Of a DNA stretch of 64,000 bases, positions 33,896-43,951 are shown piece by piece. The translations under genes and the position numbers were made by a program. The DNA is taken from NCBI GenBank assembly GCA_009667805.1, contig CM019064.1, forward strand, positions 379,561,120 through 379,625,119. The letters run 5' to 3'. Origin of the DNA: Leptobrachium leishanense. Taxonomy: Eukaryota; Chordata; Amphibia; Anura; Megophryidae. The notes under the pieces were generated by a model. It saw only the letters and a list, made by a program, of their open reading frames with translations. It was not told the DNA's origin and ran no database searches. The stretch's first letter is position 1. The number at the start of each line of letters is the position of its first letter.

Positions 33896-36801
33896 ACTGC
33901 ATCACACCATCAGGAGGTAACCGAAGCATCCTTGTAAAGAACGTTCTGTATGTTCCAAGTCTAGAAGGAAGCCTCCTATCAGTAAAAAACCTTGCTAACA
34001 ATGGACTTACAGTACAATTCCGAGGTAATGAATGCACAATTCGAAACAGAAAAGAAATCGTTGCAAAAGGAAGGTTGAATGAACACCTATACAAAATCGT
34101 CACTGAACGTGTTCAAGTCAAAACAGTCACTCATAATCCACATGACAAGTGCATCCATCTATGGCACAGACGATTGGGGCATCGAAACTCAGAAGCTATA
34201 AAGGAACTTTCTAAGAGAGAATTATCAGAAGACATGATAATGATACCTTGTCCAAAGTTGATGAAGTGCACGTGTTGCATCAAAGCAAAGGCCACACGTA
34301 CACCACTTCCACAAGCCAGTCAAAGAAAAACCACTAAACCCATGGAACTTATACACAGTGACGTGTGTGGACCAATGAAAACCCCGACACCCAGCGGCAA
34401 CAAATATTTAATAACCTTCATTGATGACTATTCCAGGTACACAACGACATATCTGATGAAACACAAAAGTGAGACAACTGATAAACTTCAAGAATTTGTA
34501 GCGATGACTAGCAACAAATTTCAAAGGAAACCCGGAATAATACGCACGGACAATGGAGGGGAATATATGGGTAAAGAAGTGGAATCATATCTAAAGAAAC
34601 ATGGTATCATACACCAGACAACCGTACCGTACACTCCAGAACAAAACGGTGTAGCTGAAAGAAAAAATCGCACTCTTGTAGAAATGGCCAGATGCATGCT
34701 TTCAGATGCCAACCTACACAACAAGTACTGGGGAGAAGCAATAATGACTGCAACATATCTACAGAACAGACTACCATCTAAAGCTATTGAAAGTACCCCT
34801 TATGAAATGTGGAACAGATCAAAACCTAGTATAGGTCATATTAGAGTGTTTGGTTGCAAAGCATACGTTTACATTCCAAGTGAAAAACGCTCCAAGTGGG
34901 AGAACAGAGCCATAGAAGGCATTCTAATAGGCTACAGTGAACAAAGTAAGGGATACAGAATCCTTAATCCAAAGACCAACAAGGTCACAGTAAGCCGCAG
35001 TGTTTATTTTGATGAAAGCCAAACATCAGAAATAATGACTCCCGAAAAACACAAAGAAAAGGTGCCGATTGAAATAGCAAGAGATGCTGACCAAAAGGAA
35101 ACTGTGCAGGAGTCAGACCAAGAAGTGGAACTCACAATTGATGACTTAACTGTTCACAATCCAGTAGAACCGACAGAACAACCAGAAATCAGAAGATCTA
35201 CTCGGACAACAAAAGGGATCCCACCGCGCAAGCTGTCATACACTGTTAAGACACATGAGACATTTGAACCAACATCTTGGGAAGACATAGATAAACTACC
35301 AAAAGGGGAAGCCAATCAATGGAGAAAGGCGGCTGAAGAAGAACTAAAATCACTTCAGAAAAATGAAACCTGGACTCTCACAGAGCTCCCTCCCGGTCAC
35401 AAAACTATAGGAAGTAAATGGATTTTTAAAGTGAAGTACGACGCAGAAGGAAACATTCACAGATACAAGGCAAGAGTAGTCGCCAAGGGATATTCCCAGA
35501 AATATGGAGAAGATTATGATGAAACATTTGCTCCAGTGGTAAAGCACACAACCATTAGAACATTCCTCAGCATTGCAGCTGAAAAACAAATGCAAGTGAA
35601 GCACCTGGATGTCAAAACAGCTTTTCTATATGGAGATATCAAAGAGGAACTCTACATGGAGCAGCCACCAGGGTTTAATACAGGACAGAACCTTGTGTGT
35701 AAACTGCAAAAGAGCATCTATGGTCTCAAACAAGCAGCAAGAATGTGGAATGAAAAAGTGAACGAAGTACTCACAACAGAAGGATTTTCAAGAAGTAACG
35801 CTGATCCATGCCTGTATTCAAAGAATCAAGACAACAAATGGATCTACCTACTAATTTATGTTGATGACATCATAATTTGTTTTGAACAAGAAGGGGATTA
35901 TGATCAAATAACTAGCACATTGAAACAAAACTTTGAGATTAAAGAGCTTGGGAACATTGCTCACTATTTAGGAATCCAAATCGAGAAAGAAGAAGACGGA
36001 AGTTATCTTCTTCACCAAAGTCAGAAAATTACAGATATTCTAGCAGAGTTTCACATGCAAGATGCAAAAGAGGTGAAAACGCCTATGGAACCAGCTTATC
36101 AGAAAGACAATGGAATGGAAAACTTGTTACCTAACAATGAGAAGTACCGCAAAGCAATTGGAAAATTGTTATACATTGCAACTGTGACAAGACCAGACAT
36201 TGCCGCAGCATTGAGTATACTCTGTAGAAAAGTTTCAACACCCTGTCAACGTGATTGGAATGCCGTAAAAAGGGTGATACAGTATCTAAAAGGAACAATT
36301 CATATGAAACTGCGACTGCCAGCAACACCCAATGCAAACTTAATTGGATATGTAGATGCTGACTGGGCCGGAGATATCACAGACCGCAAATCTACTACTG
36401 GTTACATCTTCCAGTACGGAGAAGGAACCATCAGCTGGTCTAGTCGAAAACAAGCGACTGTTGCACTCTCTTCAACTGAAGCAGAATACATAGCAGCAGC
36501 ACATGCATGTCAAGAAGCAATTTGGATTCGTCAACTTCTATTAGACATGGGACTGGATATGTCTAAACCGATACCCATCTTTGAAGACAACCAGGGATGT
36601 ATAAAGTTGACACAATCAGAAAGGATCAACCCTAGAACCAAGCACATAGACGTAAAATATCATCTGCTCAGGGACACACAAGAGCAAGGACTTATCGATA
36701 TTCAGTATTGCCCATCAGAAGAGATGACTGCAGATGCACTCACCAAACCGTTGCCAAAGGAACGTTATTGTTTTCTTCAAAAGAAGCTGAATGTTGTATG
36801 A
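33896..36801 (+). CDS. gag-pol: Copia Pol: integrase, reverse transcriptase, RNase H (frame-shifted from Gag)
   Basis: Open to the TGA at 36799. The first methionine is at 34075 but the homologous frame extends upstream to about 33880, so 34075 is not a true start. Residue numbers count from 34075. The integrase zinc domain has H31, H36, C65 and C68, with catalytic D96 (HSDVCGPM), D near 159 (RTDNGGEY) and E near 195 (PEQNGVAER). Reverse transcriptase has D512 (HLDVKTAF) and the YVDD box at 595-598. RNase H has D761 (YVDADWAG), E802 (STEAEY) and D838 (EDNQG). All catalytic residues that I can see are kept. The only lesion is the shift near 33880, which could be real or an assembly error in a homopolymer. 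Confidence 0.92.
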
Positions 36802-36826
36802 TTATGCACATGCTGTTGAGAAGGGG

Positions 36827-37106
36827 TGTTGGAGATACAACAGCATATATTATACTATGGACTGCAGGTGGCGCTGTTAGTACAGGTTAAATGTGTTCTA
36901 AACTCGTTGGTATATGTTCACAGGAAATAAGTCTCTATTGTCTCTGCTTTACTTCCTTCTTCCTTTCTAGCTGTGTGATGATGAAGCATCCTGATATATA
37001 TCCAGTGACTAATCTGTTATAAGTTGTTTTATTGCTATATGCACAAAGTAAAGTTCTCTACTGCAGATTCACAAGACTCCAGTGCCTCTTTCATACATAA
37101 CCAACA
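36827..37106 (+). repeat. Copia 3' LTR
   Basis: 280 bp, nearly identical to the 5' LTR, preceded by the polypurine tract and followed by the CTACC target duplication. Confidence 0.95.
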
Positions 37107-37330
37107 CTACCCTGTACTTATTCAATGGCCTGTTTCCTCGCAAAATATAGTCTAGCTGTGGCCCTTTGTGGCTTTTGCCTTACTGCATTTATTTGTGATG
37201 TGCATAATCTTAAATAAAGAATTTAAATAAAAAATAAATAAAAAATAAATAATTATGGACTGATCCTTTCTTTGTCAGTGAGCAAAAGTACAAAATCAGG
37301 AGGGGATCACATTTTTTTTCCCCCATTGTA

Positions 37331-38218
37331 AACAAAAGCTAAAACAACTCTACTCAACATGTTAAAAATGTCTCATGTGCCGCTTCTACTGTGATCAGTT
37401 CTTCTGTGTTTTTTCATCAATGAACCTCTACATCAATCAACCAACTTGTGTTAAATAGTTTCTCCTTACTCACCGTGCAATCAAAGCAATCAGCCTGTGG
37501 AAAATGAATTGTTAGTATATTGTATCTGTGTAAATCAGGATCTACAGATCTCAAACGAAATATCCAGAAATAGAAAGGAACACAGAAAAACGCTGGCCCT
37601 GAAAACAATGTCACGGGCTGAAGACAATAAAATAAAGTTTTCCTCCATTGATTTTTGCTACAGTGAGCCAGTCACGAATCATACACAATGAAAAAGAAAA
37701 TATAAAACAGCTGTCCTCGGGTATGGTGACTGACATATAAAACAGATAATACATTGTGCTAATGGATAAATGTGGTTTTATTTCAACAAAGCTGAAAGGG
37801 AATTGAAAGTTTGAAACACAATTAAGATTAATTGTCTGCTCTCATGCTAATGTCCCTTCTCTTTTGTTAATTGAAAAAAAAAATCCCAGAGGTCAATAAA
37901 CTATATAACCAAGGTCCAAAATATGCCACTAGTTCACAAAACCTGGAAGAGGGTAATGTGGGGTACTGTATGTAAGAGCGTGCTTCTTCTATATAATACC
38001 ATTTAGAGCCGCATTCTAATGGTTCGAAGTAAGAAACATTAACAAATCCTGTCTGGTAAAAGAAGTATTATACAAGTGAAACAAATGGGTGATTATGGGT
38101 TTATTCCATCCACAAAGGGTCCTAAATCTCATTGGGAACTTTAAAATTTAAGCCAAAACAGCCAAGTTGCCATGGGTGACATTAAAAATATAAGCTACAG
38201 TTTTCGAATGAAAACTAA
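37331..38218. other. Intergenic, nothing recognised
   Basis: AT-rich sequence after the right end of the Tc1 element; no gene or repeat recognised. Confidence 0.45.
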
Positions 38219-38399
38219 CAGAGCTATTCAAAGAAAGGTGAAAATGAGGAGAATGACTGGAGAAGTGAAAATTCTAGGTCAAAATAGCCAAACCAGAAAT
38301 ATTCTCCCATTTATCTCGCTTTCCAAATCGGCTATTTGGCCTATATTGTTCTCTTCTCCTCCAATTCTCCTGAGTTTCACCTTTCTTTGAATAGACCTG
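38219..38399. mobile_element. Palindromic MITE, copy 2
   Basis: 181 bp. Starts CAGAGCTATTCAAAGAAAGG and ends CACCTTTCTTTGAATAGACCTG in complement. Shares interior blocks with 6834-7012 and 59309-59490 (GAGAATGACTGGAGAAGTGA; TTCTCCCATTTATCTCGCTT). Confidence 0.87.
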
Positions 38400-39721
38400 T
38401 ATATGATTCATAGTTATGTTACCTGTTGTCCATGTGATATTGCATATTTGCTCACTTTACATGACTCTATATCGTGGATTGACAAAAGTTAAAAGAAATC
38501 CAAACTAAATTCTCAGCATCGCGCCTTGATAAAGTAATTGATATTGTATTTTAAAAACTTCCTACCAGGATTTGAATAACATGTTCAAAGATGAATAGAA
38601 GAAATCCACAGCTCTGTTATGATTCACCAAATTTATTTGTGCCCTATGCTAAACAATCTGGTCCATTATTTGCAGATGTGGAGTCCTTCAATTCACCTTT
38701 GTATTTACCTGGATGAAGATCCATTGACGTTCCTTGTGCCCCATTCAGCTCCCACAGAGTCAATAGTGCTCTCTCGTGTATTTTATCATATTTGTAAATA
38801 TTGTCTGATTGTCAAAAAAAACACAAAATATTTTACCCAAGGTAAAACATTATGTAACTAAGAAATAACCCCACATACATTTAAACGCATATCCCACATT
38901 CACAGACATAATTACAGTTTTGAAGTTAGAAAAAATAAATTCCAATGCTTACATAAGAGATGGATTACCTTCCTGAAAGAGCCTGCAGATCCCTGTCATA
39001 TGACCTTAGATAACCCTATTGGAAGAGACTGATTGACTGGCAATGAGAGAACGTACAAGCACAATTTTTCAGCCGTGTTTTAATTAAATCAAAGAGTTGT
39101 GGGACTGCAAGGTTATGATCAATGGACTAGGAGCGCTCTTTAAAAAATGAGGTCGATATCTTATTTAAATGTAATTTGAATACTTGCTAATTAAGTTAAA
39201 CTACCAACTCTATAGTCATGATAGCGGACATTTCCATCAGCACCATAATAATAATTTTACTTGTACCTAGCTATACATCGAAGCATTTATATCTGATAAG
39301 TAAAAGAACATTTGCTCCAGAGAGTAAAAAACTACACATGTCGGGAATGTTCTAGGTCAGTCCTTGATGTTCGGCAGATAAAGCAGAGAGAGAGTTACCA
39401 TTCCATCAAACATATAATATTAGTGCGACAGGAATTTAAAAGACAGCAATGGAAGTCATGGAAAGAAGAACGATAATATGGCATGACATTATCTCCTTTG
39501 GCGAAATCAAAGCAAGTCACGCAAGATAAACTGCAAGATAGTCCTGCATGCAATAATGACTTACAGCAGAAATCTCAAACTCTGACCTCCAAGATGTTTC
39601 TGAACTACAACTGCAATGATTCTCTGTCCAGTTACTCCATGGAAAAGAATTCTAGAAATTGTAGGCAATCAACATATCGGGAGACTGAGGTCCCTGACTT
39701 ACAAGTTGTATATTAGTTAAC
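38400..39721. other. Intergenic, nothing recognised
   Basis: AT-rich DNA, no gene or repeat I can name. Confidence 0.45.
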
Positions 39722-39785
39722 CCAGGACATACTTGAAAACAAGAGAAATCTCAATGTATCCTTCCTGGTAAAATCCTTTATATTT
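39722..39785 (+). repeat. SINE 3' tail only
   Basis: CAGGACATACTTGAAAACAA through TCAATGTATCCTTCCTGGTA is the 3' tail of the tRNA-derived SINE at 14490-14672 and 58853-59031, in the opposite orientation and without the tRNA head. 5' truncation of this kind is expected for LINE-driven copying. Confidence 0.7.
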
Positions 39786-39954
39786 ATTTATTTGAAAAAA
39801 AAAAATAAGTAGCCATTCCTCATGCTATCCACTAAATAATTTGCACCATTATTGTCTGACAAACCCCAGAAGCTCACATCTAGCTATGACAGTCAATCTT
39901 AACATATGGAGATGAATCATAAATGATCTAAACGGAACTGTAAGAGATCAATCA

Positions 39955-40120
39955 TAGGAGCTTACAATCTAATAACGTGAACCTATGAGTAGGGCCCTCT
40001 ACACCTCGTTTCCATCATATGTCTGTTCATCTGTATCTTGTTCCCTCTGGTTATTGTAAAGCACTGCAGAAACTGTTGGCGCTATATAAATGATGACAAT
40101 AATAATAACAATAGTAATAA
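39955..40120 (+). repeat. L2-type LINE 3' tail, sense orientation
   Basis: GGAGCTTACAATCTAATAAC, then GAGTAGGGCCCTCTACACCT and TTGGCGCTATATAAATGATG, ending in (AATAAT)n. The same tail as 11838-11960. Confidence 0.75.
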
Positions 40121-40429
40121 TTACTTGTATCAGTTAGCTCTTATGGAGATTATTATCTGTATCATTTGGTTTTATATGGAGCAGCACTACTTTACCTACA
40201 CCAAGTCGTGATAGAGGATCACTGAAAACCATTGGCTGCCCTAGAACTTAAAATTTAGGGTCAGTAGGCCGCAAAACTGAATTATGGTCGGCATGGCTGG
40301 TGTTCTCCATCAAATGCTGTTTGACTTCATACACATTTTCACAATGCTGGAGGTCCCCCTTATGCCAGCAACCCGACATGCAGCCATTTAATTTGTTGCA
40401 ATTTTATACAAACCCAGTCTTGTAGGTGG

Positions 40430-40768
40430 GAACTTCCGGCCCGCGGGCCGTATAAAGCCCATGGCATCACATGGTCCGGCCCTTAAAGCCCCACTGCAGG
40501 AGGGTGTTTAAATTCCCTCTCCCACAGCGTTTTCACCTGACCTCGGCGCACAGCTAGTAGTAGAATGAGGGGGGGATCATCCCACTTCCGTCACTCACTG
40601 CTGCATGCCAGATCTTCCTTCATGCTGAGCCCCTCATCTTCTAGGTGCAACATGAAGGAGGAGCCGGCGCACTTCAGCGAGTGAGGGAAGTGGGGATAAT
40701 CCCCACCCCCTCATTCTACTACTTGCCGTGCGCCGAGGTCAGGTGAAAACGCCAGGGGGTGAAATTAA
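40430..40768. repeat. GC-rich hairpin element
   Basis: Arms at about 40531-40580 and 40700-40752 are reverse complements (TTTTCACCTGACCTCGGCGC against GCGCCGAGGTCAGGTGAAAA). The start, CTTCCGGCCCGCGGGCCG, is itself palindromic. It resembles the internal hairpins of the two minisatellite hAT elements in design, not in sequence. Ends not defined. Confidence 0.5.
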
Positions 40769-41532
40769 TTAACCCCTTTACTGCTGAGCCATTCCACCTC
40801 TATGTGCGGAGCTAATTTTTACCATTTTTGCTCATCATGTTTAAACGCGAGTGAAGTCACATTTTTTTGTATGACCCAGACAAATTATTAATCCTTTTTT
40901 TGGCAGACTCGGCAGATTCATAATATATGGTCATGTTTGATATTATTGGAAAGGTCCTGCTCTGGCCTTTCCAATGATACCAAACATTAACCTCTAGCTG
41001 CCACAGATCTGGAGATACGAGGGGTCCAAAGGATCCCCCTATCTCCACCATAGGGTTTCCATTGGGAACCACATGGCAGCTAGGGATTAATTCGAACACT
41101 GATGTCAATGCGCCATTCGCGATGACATCAGTGGACTGGGAGAGACCCTGGAGGCTTGGCTGACATCCAAGATATCAGCTACTTCCAGGAGAGGTGGTGA
41201 AAGACAAGCATCGCTGTAAAGGGAAGACTCTGCCCTTTCCAGCGGTGTCTGTCTTTGATTTTAACCTTCTCGGGAGGGAGAGGGATCTGACCTGGGCCAC
41301 CTGAAGTGAGTGGGCCACCTGAAAATGGCATCATGTCGTCTTGTGCAATGAAGTCATAGTGCCGGGAGGGGTTTTAAAAGCAGCGTCTGACTTCCATGAA
41401 GTCAGGTCACCATGGGACCCTGGAGGAGAGAGGGGAGTATGGGGAGGAGAGTCCACTTAGCAGAAGTCATTTGGGGAACATCCTCCGCATATAGCGGGAG
41501 ATTCCCATGACGATCCCCAGTGAAGAGTTTAA
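40769..41532. mobile_element. piggyBac-like non-autonomous element, second copy
   Basis: Flanked by TTAA (40769-40772 and 41529-41532). Inner ends CCCCTTTACTGCTGAG and, in complement, ACTCTTCACTGGGGAT are inverted repeats. The interior matches 26554-27922 (GGTCATGTTTGATATTATTG; CACATGGCAGCTAGGGATTA; GGAGGCTTGGCTGACATCCA). No transposase. Confidence 0.75.
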
Positions 41533-41576
41533 AGGGATTGTGTGAAATTAATGGAGAATGGAGAATGAATGGAAAA

Positions 41577-41625
41577 GAGGACCCTGCTCAACAGTTTACA
41601 ATCTAACACTGGGGAAAGACACTGA
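41577..41625 (-). repeat. Short L2 tail fragment
   Basis: GGACCCTGCTCAACAGTTTA CAATCTAAC is the complement of the outer part of the L2 tail. Only about 50 bp remain. Confidence 0.5.
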
Positions 41626-41683
41626 AAACAAATCTCGGAGATTATATGTCTACTTCCCATATCTCTCAACTAATATCATAGAA

Positions 41684-43000
41684 CATAGAAACATAGAAAA
41701 AATGTCGGCAGATAAGAACCTTTCGGCCCATCTAGTCTGCCCAATTACATGGATACTTTACCTGGATTTATCTTTTGTTTAGGATAGCCTTATGCCTATC
41801 CCATGCTTGCTTAAATTCAATTACTGTTTTGGCCTCTACCACTTCTACTGGAAGACTGTTCCATGTATCCACCACCCGCTCAGTAAAATAATGCTTCCTG
41901 ATGTTACTTTTAAACCTTTGCCCCTCTAATCTAAGACTATGTCCTCTTGTTTTGCTATTTTGTTTCCTTTTAAATATACTCCCTTCCTCTACCTTGTGGA
42001 TTCCCTTTACGTATTTAAATGTTTCTATCATATCTCCTCTGTCTCGTCTTTTTTCCAAGCTGTACATGTTAAGATCATTAAGCCTTTCTTGGTAACTTTT
42101 CTCCTTCAAGCCGTACACCATTTTAGTAGCCCTTCTCTGAACTCTCTCCAAGATGTCTATATCCTTCTGGAGATACGGTCTCCAGTACTGCACACAGTAC
42201 TCCAAGTGAGGTCTCACCAGTGCTCTGTACAGTGGCATGAGCACTTCCCTTTTCCTACTGCTAATACCTCTCCCTACACAACCAAGCATTCTGCTAGCAT
42301 TTCCTGCTGCTCTATTACATTGACTACTTACCCTTAGATCCTCTGAAATAATAACCCCTAAATCCCTTTCCTCAGATGTTGAGGTTAGGACTGTATCAAA
42401 TATTCTATATTCAGCCCTTGGGTTTTTACGTCCCAGGTGCATTATCTTGCACTTATCCACATTAAAACTCAATTGCCACAACTCCGACCATTTTTTTAGC
42501 TTACCTAAATCATTTGTCATTTGGCTGATCCCTCCAGGAACGTCAACCCTGTTGCAAATCTTTGTGTCATCAGCAAAAAGACATACTTTTCCATTAATAC
42601 CTTCTGCAATATCACTAATAAAAATATTAAAGAGAATGGGTCCAAGTACTGACCCCTGAGGTACCCCACTGGTAACAAGACCTTGCGCCGAATAAACTCC
42701 ATTTACCACAACCCTCTGTTGTCTGTCACTCAGCCACTGCCTAATCCATTCAACAATATTGGAATCCAAGCTCAAAGATTGCAATTTATTGATAAGCCTT
42801 CTATGCGGAACAGTATCAAAAGCCTTACTGAAATCTAAATAAGCAATGTCTACTGCACCACCTGTGTCTATTATTTTTGTTACCCAATCAAAAAAATCAA
42901 TAAGATTAGTTTGGCATGATCTCCCTGAGGTAAACCCATGTTGTTTCTGATCCTGTAATCTATGTAATTCTTTCATCTTGTAATCTGATACTCCATATCA
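41684..43000 (-). mobile_element. CR1-type LINE, 5'-truncated
   Basis: Minus-strand LINE. Its 3' end (low coordinates) has the UTR word GGGCCGAAAGGTTCTTATCT and ends in TTTCTATG repeats, the octamer-type end of CR1 elements. It carries the C-terminal part of ORF2 (42976-41768). The 5' end is lost near 43000, the common result of incomplete reverse transcription. A shorter copy of the same family is at 49680-49893. Confidence 0.85.
41768..42976 (-). CDS. CR1-type LINE reverse transcriptase, C-terminal 402 codons
   Basis: Open without stops from 42976 to 41768. Motifs: QHGFTSGRSCQTNLIDF (residues 12-28), YLDFSKAFDTVPH with the first catalytic aspartate at 48, SGVPQGSVLGPILFNIF (103-119) and FADD (134-137). 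A thumb and C-terminal domain then runs to the end, including YRALVRPHLEYCVQYW and RERVVDTWNSLP-like wording. The endonuclease and the first reverse-transcriptase motifs are absent, so the first methionine is not a real start. The protein would copy LINE RNA at a nicked target site. That 402 codons are still open suggests a fairly young insertion. Confidence 0.88.
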   Translation of the reverse strand: MKELHRLQDQKQHGFTSGRSCQTNLIDFFDWVTKIIDTGGAVDIAYLDFSKAFDTVPHRRLINKLQSLSLDSNIVEWIRQWLSDRQQRVVVNGVYSAQGLVTSGVPQGSVLGPILFNIFISDIAEGINGKVCLFADDTKICNRVDVPGGISQMTNDLGKLKKWSELWQLSFNVDKCKIMHLGRKNPRAEYRIFDTVLTSTSEERDLGVIISEDLRVSSQCNRAAGNASRMLGCVGRGISSRKREVLMPLYRALVRPHLEYCVQYWRPYLQKDIDILERVQRRATKMVYGLKEKSYQERLNDLNMYSLEKRRDRGDMIETFKYVKGIHKVEEGSIFKRKQNSKTRGHSLRLEGQRFKSNIRKHYFTERVVDTWNSLPVEVVEAKTVIEFKQAWDRHKAILNKR

Positions 43001-43554
43001 TATGTCTTTAGTCATGTCACCTTTTTAGAATCCCCTCTTACATCTCACTTTATAACATTTTCTTCTATCTTCCTTCTAACCCCAGTATCCAGATTTGTTC
43101 TGGCAATCACCCATGGGACACGTATTGAGGGGAGCAGCTGGTGTCTTGTGTGCTTTTCGGTTTAATCTGGATTTAATAAATAAACACACTGGTTAATGCT
43201 AATAGCTTTAACATGACCTTCGGTGAAGATCACTGGGCTAGCCGGCACAATTAAAAAATCTAATATGTCAAATTTGTGTGCTTGCTTCCCTGATGTGTTG
43301 CCGTTTTCTCATTTTTATTTTTCTTCTTACTGGCCTAAATTCCTGCCTTTAGCCCTTCCCTAACTACCAGCCTATTTTACATTTCCTTTTTAATTTTTTT
43401 GTTGCTTGTGTATTGTTTGGAACCCTTATTAAATATAATGTTCATGTGTTTATTGTTCTGTCTTATTAAGCATATTTCCAATCCAGATACATTTAATTTA
43501 TCCCAGAATTAGCCCGGATTTATAGTTACAATATATGTTTTATTAACATAATCT
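43001..43554. other. Intergenic, nothing recognised
   Basis: AT-rich sequence with no gene or repeat recognised. Confidence 0.45.
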
Positions 43555-43625
43555 GTTATTATTATTCTTTATTTATATAGCGCCAAAATATTCCAAAGTG
43601 CTGAACACTGAAGTGCAATACTTTG
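43555..43625 (-). repeat. L2-type LINE 3' tail fragment
   Basis: TTATTATTATTCTTTATTTA followed by TATAGCGCCAAAATATTCCA: the complement of the L2 tail end. Confidence 0.65.
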
Positions 43626-43943
43626 AGACAGGACAATATTTAAGAAATGGTTCCAGGAGGAATTGAGGGTGCTATTCCCATGGGATCGTACATCCTTTTC
43701 CAGTTCTGAAAGACTGAAAACTGATAAGAGAGATGGACAAAGTACTTATTCTGTCTGCTGATCCACTTCACTTCTTGTTTCTGATTGATGACTGACACAT
43801 CTGTGACGGTAATAAAACTAGAAAATAATACGCGAGGCTTCCGCTTTCCATTACATACATACGTTACCCGTTGGCTTTGATTAGAGATGATTGCGCGGCT
43901 GATATTTCATAACAAGGAAGATAGCAGTTGAAGATGAAAACGT
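43626..43943. other. Intergenic, nothing recognised
   Basis: No gene or repeat recognised before the hAT target duplication at 43944. Confidence 0.4.
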
Positions 43944-43951
43944 CAATCACG

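Larger units (their letters stand above)
32540..37106 (+). mobile_element. Full-length Ty1/copia LTR retrotransposon
   Basis: 4,567 bp element: 5' LTR 32540-32819, gag-pol, polypurine tract GAGAAGGGG (36818-36826), 3' LTR 36827-37106. It is flanked by the 5 bp CTACC (32535-32539 and 37107-37111). The order protease, integrase, reverse transcriptase, RNase H is the copia order. The two 280 bp LTRs differ by one base by eye, so the insertion is recent and is the youngest layer of the nest. One frameshift near 33880 separates gag-protease from the rest. Confidence 0.95.
30774..37250 (+). mobile_element. L1-like LINE with ORF1 only (HAL1-like), split by a copia element
   Basis: It starts GGGGCGTGGCTTGGTGCCTG, a typical L1-type 5' UTR start. 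It ends in an A/T-rich tail (AAATAAAAAATAAATAAAAA). It is flanked by the 12 bp AATTATGGACTG (30762-30773 and 37251-37262), the variable-length target duplication of a LINE. ORF1 is present (31253-31972), but no endonuclease or reverse transcriptase ORF2 exists in the roughly 0.7 kb of non-copia sequence after it (31973-32539 and 37112-37250). It is therefore an ORF1-only derivative that needed enzymes in trans. Confidence 0.82.
26295..37328 (+). mobile_element. Tc1-like transposon split by nested insertions
   Basis: The outermost layer of the nest. The left end CAGTGCGGGAAAAATTATTT and the right end (complement CAATGGGGGAAAAAAAATGT) are inverted repeats that extend through TGATTTTGTAC and CACTGACAAAGAAA. 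Both ends abut TA (26293-26294 and 37329-37330), the Tc1/mariner target. Its own DNA is roughly 26295-26553, 27923-28207, 29798-30773 and 37263-37328. Insertions inside are piggyBac-like (26554-27922), hAT (28208-29797) and LINE plus copia (30774-37250). Confidence 0.88.

Noticed and set aside
34075..34077. ATG at 34075 as the start of copia Pol
   Set aside because: Family similarity continues upstream in the same frame to about 33880, so Pol is separated from Gag by a frameshift.
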